8,458 nucleotides of DNA from Candidatus Latescibacterota bacterium. Its GTDB lineage: Bacteria; JAAXHH01. The notes under the pieces are model-generated. The model saw nothing but the letters and a program-made list of their open reading frames with translations. It searched no databases and had not been told where the DNA came from. The stretch spans positions 1-8,458 of the forward strand of contig JAJECR010000268.1 in NCBI GenBank assembly GCA_022821935.1, written 5' to 3'. Shown here piece after piece: positions 6,792 through 8,458 of this stretch. Numbering within the stretch: position 1 is the stretch's first letter; every line of letters starts with the position of its first letter. The position numbers were made by a program, and so were the translations under genes.

Positions 6792-7538
6792 TCAGCGGGT
6801 AAAGACGGTTTGGCGCAGATGCGCGGCATGGTCGGAGACGAGAAAGGCGAGGATCCTGCCCACGCCCTCGGGATCGCCCAGGTATTCGGCCGCCTGCTTC
6901 AGCGCTTCTTCCACCGACTCGCCCTGGGATTCGGCCGCCTGGGCGATGTTTCTCAGCTTCATGGGCGTGGCGATTCCGCCCGGACACACCGCGTGAACGC
7001 GTATGCCGAAGGGGGCCAGTTGACTCTCCAGGACGACAGCCTGGCCGTGCACGGCGCCTTTGCTGGTACCGTAGGCCACCGATGAGCTTCCGCCCCGGAC
7101 GCCGGCCCCGGAGGACAACAGGACGATCACGCCCGCTTTCTGTTCCTTCATTACCGCCACCGCGTACTTGCACGTCAGAAACGAACCTTTCAGATTGACG
7201 TCCATTACGTGCTGCCATACAGCCTCGTCCAGTTCGTCCACGGGAACGTAGGCGCCTTCAAGCACGCCCGCGCAGTTGACGAGCCCATCGATACGGCCGA
7301 AGTCCTCGACCGCCCCGGCCATCAGTGCTTCGACCTGGCCGGCGTCCGATACGTCCACCACCTGGTATGATGCCTCGCCGCCCGCGCCGTGTATATCGCG
7401 AAACGTCTCTTTCAACCCGGCTTCATCGATATCGGCGAGGACGGTGCGGCCTCCGGCCTCCGCGCAGCACAGGGCCGCGGCCCGTCCGATGCCCATCGCC
7501 GCACCGGTTATGACGACCGTCTTGTTTTCGAGCAACAT
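6792..7538 (-). CDS. Classical short-chain dehydrogenase/reductase (SDR)
   Basis: A 248-residue NAD(P)-dependent oxidoreductase with a Rossmann fold. Cofactor motif TGAAMGIG spans 11-18, and D36 at the end of the second strand favours NAD over NADP. NCAG is at 88-91. The catalytic residues are N115, S143, Y156 and K160 (YGTSK), and PGGIATPM follows. The C-terminus LVSDHAAHLRQTVFTR replaces the more common TGQ...DGG ending; I believe some SDR subfamilies end this way. The substrate is unknown. ATG 7538 is the start: AAGGA lies 7 nt upstream and the Rossmann strand begins right after. An open frame reaches TTG 7727, but that start would lie inside the promoter at 7706-7734. The gene is monocistronic within this window and convergent with the epimerase. 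Confidence 0.95.
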   Translation of the reverse strand: MLLENKTVVITGAAMGIGRAAALCCAEAGGRTVLADIDEAGLKETFRDIHGAGGEASYQVVDVSDAGQVEALMAGAVEDFGRIDGLVNCAGVLEGAYVPVDELDEAVWQHVMDVNLKGSFLTCKYAVAVMKEQKAGVIVLLSSGAGVRGGSSSVAYGTSKGAVHGQAVVLESQLAPFGIRVHAVCPGGIATPMKLRNIAQAAESQGESVEEALKQAAEYLGDPEGVGRILAFLVSDHAAHLRQTVFTR

Positions 7539-7563
7539 GTCACGATCCTTCCATCTGAGGGTT

Positions 7564-7612
7564 CGCGGGATATACTTGCGGGAGATACGCGCGGGATAAA
7601 TGGGCTTGCGGG
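7564..7612. repeat. Tandem CGCGGGAT...CTTGCGGG repeat pair in the SDR leader
   Basis: Two copies of a composite unit lie in the SDR leader. CGCGGGAT (7564-7571) is followed 3 bp later by CTTGCGGG (7575-7582). CGCGGGAT (7590-7597) is followed 7 bp later by CTTGCGGG (7605-7612). Both half-motifs are exact. The unit lies between the SDR start codon and its predicted promoter, so in the transcript it is in the 5' untranslated region. It may be a protein-binding array or an RNA structure element. Confidence 0.7.
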
Positions 7613-7637
7613 GCACGCACACGGTATACGCCCGCAA
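7606..7637. repeat. Inverted repeat TTGCGGG/CCCGCAA in the SDR leader
   Basis: TTGCGGG (7606-7612) and CCCGCAA (7631-7637) are perfect 7-bp inverted arms with an 18-nt loop that contains GTATAC. GGGCTTG (7602-7608) and CAAGCCC (7653-7659) form an overlapping alternative 7-bp stem. CGCAAATTGCG (7633-7643) is a further small palindrome. Mutually exclusive stems could matter in an RNA leader, but this is seen by eye only. Confidence 0.45.
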
Positions 7638-7705
7638 ATTGCGCCCGCAGGACAAGCCCGGCTTCCGGGACTGGATGCGATTACTGGATGCTGATCCTCC
7701 CGGGT

Positions 7706-7734
7706 ATTCTAATCCCTGGCCGCTCAATTATCAA
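7706..7734 (-). promoter_or_regulatory. Predicted sigma70-type promoter of the SDR gene
   Basis: On the minus strand TTGATA (7734-7729) and TAGAAT (7711-7706) are separated by exactly 17 bp. They match five of six and five of six consensus bases against TTGACA and TATAAT. Transcription would begin near 7699, giving a leader of about 160 nt before ATG 7538. This is the best-formed promoter in the window, and it rules against the longer open frame from 7727. Confidence 0.55.
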
Positions 7735-7795
7735 ACCCAATAAGAAATGCCGTCCCCGGAGCTTCTTACATACCGTCAGCATGCCCCCAATTAAC

Positions 7796-7824
7796 TTGAC
7801 ATGGGCACTAAACGCAGGTAACCT
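7796..7824 (+). promoter_or_regulatory. Candidate promoter of the molybdoenzyme gene
   Basis: A perfect TTGACA (7796-7801) is followed after 17 bp by TAACCT (7819-7824), which keeps only the T, A and final T of the -10 consensus. Transcription would begin near 7831, giving a leader of about 140 nt that contains both copies of the 18-bp direct repeat. The -35 is strong and the -10 weak, as often seen in activator-assisted promoters. Confidence 0.35.
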
Positions 7825-7838
7825 TATGCAGGCTCGGA

Positions 7839-7897
7839 GATAGCGGGCGCGCCGATTGCAGGTTCAGAGCAGACGCAATGATAGCGGGCGCGCCGAT
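7839..7897. repeat. Exact 18-bp direct repeat upstream of the molybdoenzyme gene
   Basis: GATAGCGGGCGCGCCGAT occurs at 7839-7856 and again, without mismatch, at 7880-7897, a 41-bp offset. Each copy is also preceded by a similar TGCAGGYTCRGA element (starting at about 7827 and 7858), so the duplicated unit is about 30 bp. In the second copy an extra 11 bp lies between the two parts. Each contains the 8-bp palindrome GGCGCGCC. The pair sits between the candidate promoter and the ATG at 7974, so it could be an operator pair, a leader RNA element or a recent tandem duplication. Confidence 0.85.
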
Positions 7898-7973
7898 CCC
7901 GCGTTCCCGGCTTCAGCAGCCAACCCGTACCGGGTTTACATTCGAACCGTCGCGACCCCCACAGGACCCGTTC

Positions 7974-8458
7974 ATGGACCGGCGTCACTTTCTTGAAACC
8001 CTCGCGGCCGGACTCGTTGCCGGCGGTTCCATGCTACCCACGCTTCAATCCGCGGCCGGCCCGCTGTTCGTTCCCGTTGAAGAAGACGAGGAAGGCCTGA
8101 CGCCGCTGCGCCGGTTTTTCGCCGTAGCCATCGTCTCATTCCCCCCTAAAATTGACGTCGAAACGGAACGGCTGGAGATTGAAGGCGACGTGACGGCTCC
8201 ATATGCCCTGAAATACGAGGCGTTGCATCAATGGCCGCAACACACGCAGGAAAGTATCCTGCGCTGCGTAGGCGGCGCGCAGGGCAGAGCCCGGTGGGTC
8301 GGCGTGCGGCTGCGCGACCTGCTCGAAAAGGCGGGCATGGCCCCGGACGCCCGGGACGTCATCTTCTACGGGGCCGACGAGTATGAAAGCAGCGTTCCAG
8401 TCGGCGTGGCGATGAAGGAAAGCAGCATGCTCGCCCTCCACATGAACGACGAGCCGCT
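7974..8458 (+). CDS. Tat-exported sulfite-oxidase-family molybdopterin oxidoreductase, N-terminal part (cut by window edge)
   Basis: The first 161 residues are present, with the 3' end outside the window. The N-terminus MDRRHFLETLAAGLVAGG has a twin-arginine motif (R3-R4-x-F-L) and a small hydrophobic stretch ending near QSAAG, so the protein should be exported folded by the Tat pathway to the periplasm or cell surface. Residues about 60-160 match the start of the sulfite oxidase/YedY-type molybdopterin-binding domain. LRCVGG (96-101) has the likely Mo-coordinating C98; WVGVRLRDLLEKAG (108-121), FYGADEY (131-137) and HMNDEPL (156-162) follow as in that family. The substrate (sulfite, sulfoxide or other) cannot be told. 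ATG 7974 is supported by AGGA seven bases upstream (7963-7966). A repeat-bearing leader precedes it. Confidence 0.88.
   Translation, partial: MDRRHFLETLAAGLVAGGSMLPTLQSAAGPLFVPVEEDEEGLTPLRRFFAVAIVSFPPKIDVETERLEIEGDVTAPYALKYEALHQWPQHTQESILRCVGGAQGRARWVGVRLRDLLEKAGMAPDARDVIFYGADEYESSVPVGVAMKESSMLALHMNDEP

Noticed and set aside
7539..7727. A 63-residue N-terminal extension of the SDR from TTG 7727
   Set aside because: It would begin inside a well-formed promoter, the extension is not like SDR proteins, and ATG 7538 has a good Shine-Dalgarno site directly before the Rossmann strand.
7839..7897. CRISPR array
   Set aside because: There are only two repeat copies, with a spacer region that itself contains part of the duplicated unit and no cas genes nearby.
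8136..8441. A 101-codon minus-strand ORF inside the molybdoenzyme gene
   Set aside because: The plus strand shows the sulfite oxidase-type domain across this stretch; the antisense frame has no features of its own.

Overview
The window looks like a stretch of chromosome from a free-living or host-associated bacterium with a moderately high G+C genome. All seven genes are bacterial in type. They are compact, lie on both strands, and most have recognisable Shine-Dalgarno sites (very strong for the aldose epimerase gene). There are no RNA genes, transposases, phage genes or CRISPR arrays. The mix of amino-acid PLP enzymes, SnoaL-like, SDR and Tat-exported molybdoenzyme genes is common in uncultivated environmental lineages (Latescibacterota, Poribacteria or Gemmatimonadota-like groups), but the phylum is a guess.

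Layout. Positions 1-663 (minus) hold the N-terminal 221 residues of a PLP-dependent threonine/serine dehydratase, cut by the window edge. Directly upstream on the same strand (696-1064) is a small SnoaL/NTF2-fold gene, probably co-transcribed with it. A 275-bp divergent intergenic region follows, then a D-threonine aldolase / D-serine dehydratase family gene (1340-2488, plus). Its 3' end overlaps by 9 bp the end of a convergent SF1 helicase gene (2480-5140 or further, minus). That helicase carries an N-terminal Vsr/DUF559-like nuclease-type domain. Its 5' end is problematic: the only standard start is a poor TTG, while protein-like sequence continues upstream to an in-frame TAG at 5279-5281 and perhaps beyond.

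Next come an aldose 1-epimerase gene (5613-6713, plus) and a convergent short-chain dehydrogenase (6792-7538, minus). The dehydrogenase has a good sigma70-like promoter (7706-7734) and a roughly 160-nt leader full of short repeats. Last is the first 161 residues of a Tat-exported sulfite-oxidase-type molybdopterin enzyme (7974 to the window end, plus). It is preceded by a candidate promoter and an exact 18-bp direct repeat.

Functionally the window reads as ordinary metabolism. It has L- and D-hydroxy-amino-acid PLP enzymes on either side of a shared regulatory region, a sugar mutarotase, an NAD-type oxidoreductase and a periplasmic molybdoenzyme, with one DNA-repair-like helicase between them. 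I see no clear multi-gene novel system. The points most worth following are the nuclease-helicase fusion with its disrupted 5' end and the repeat-bearing leaders at 7539-7973.
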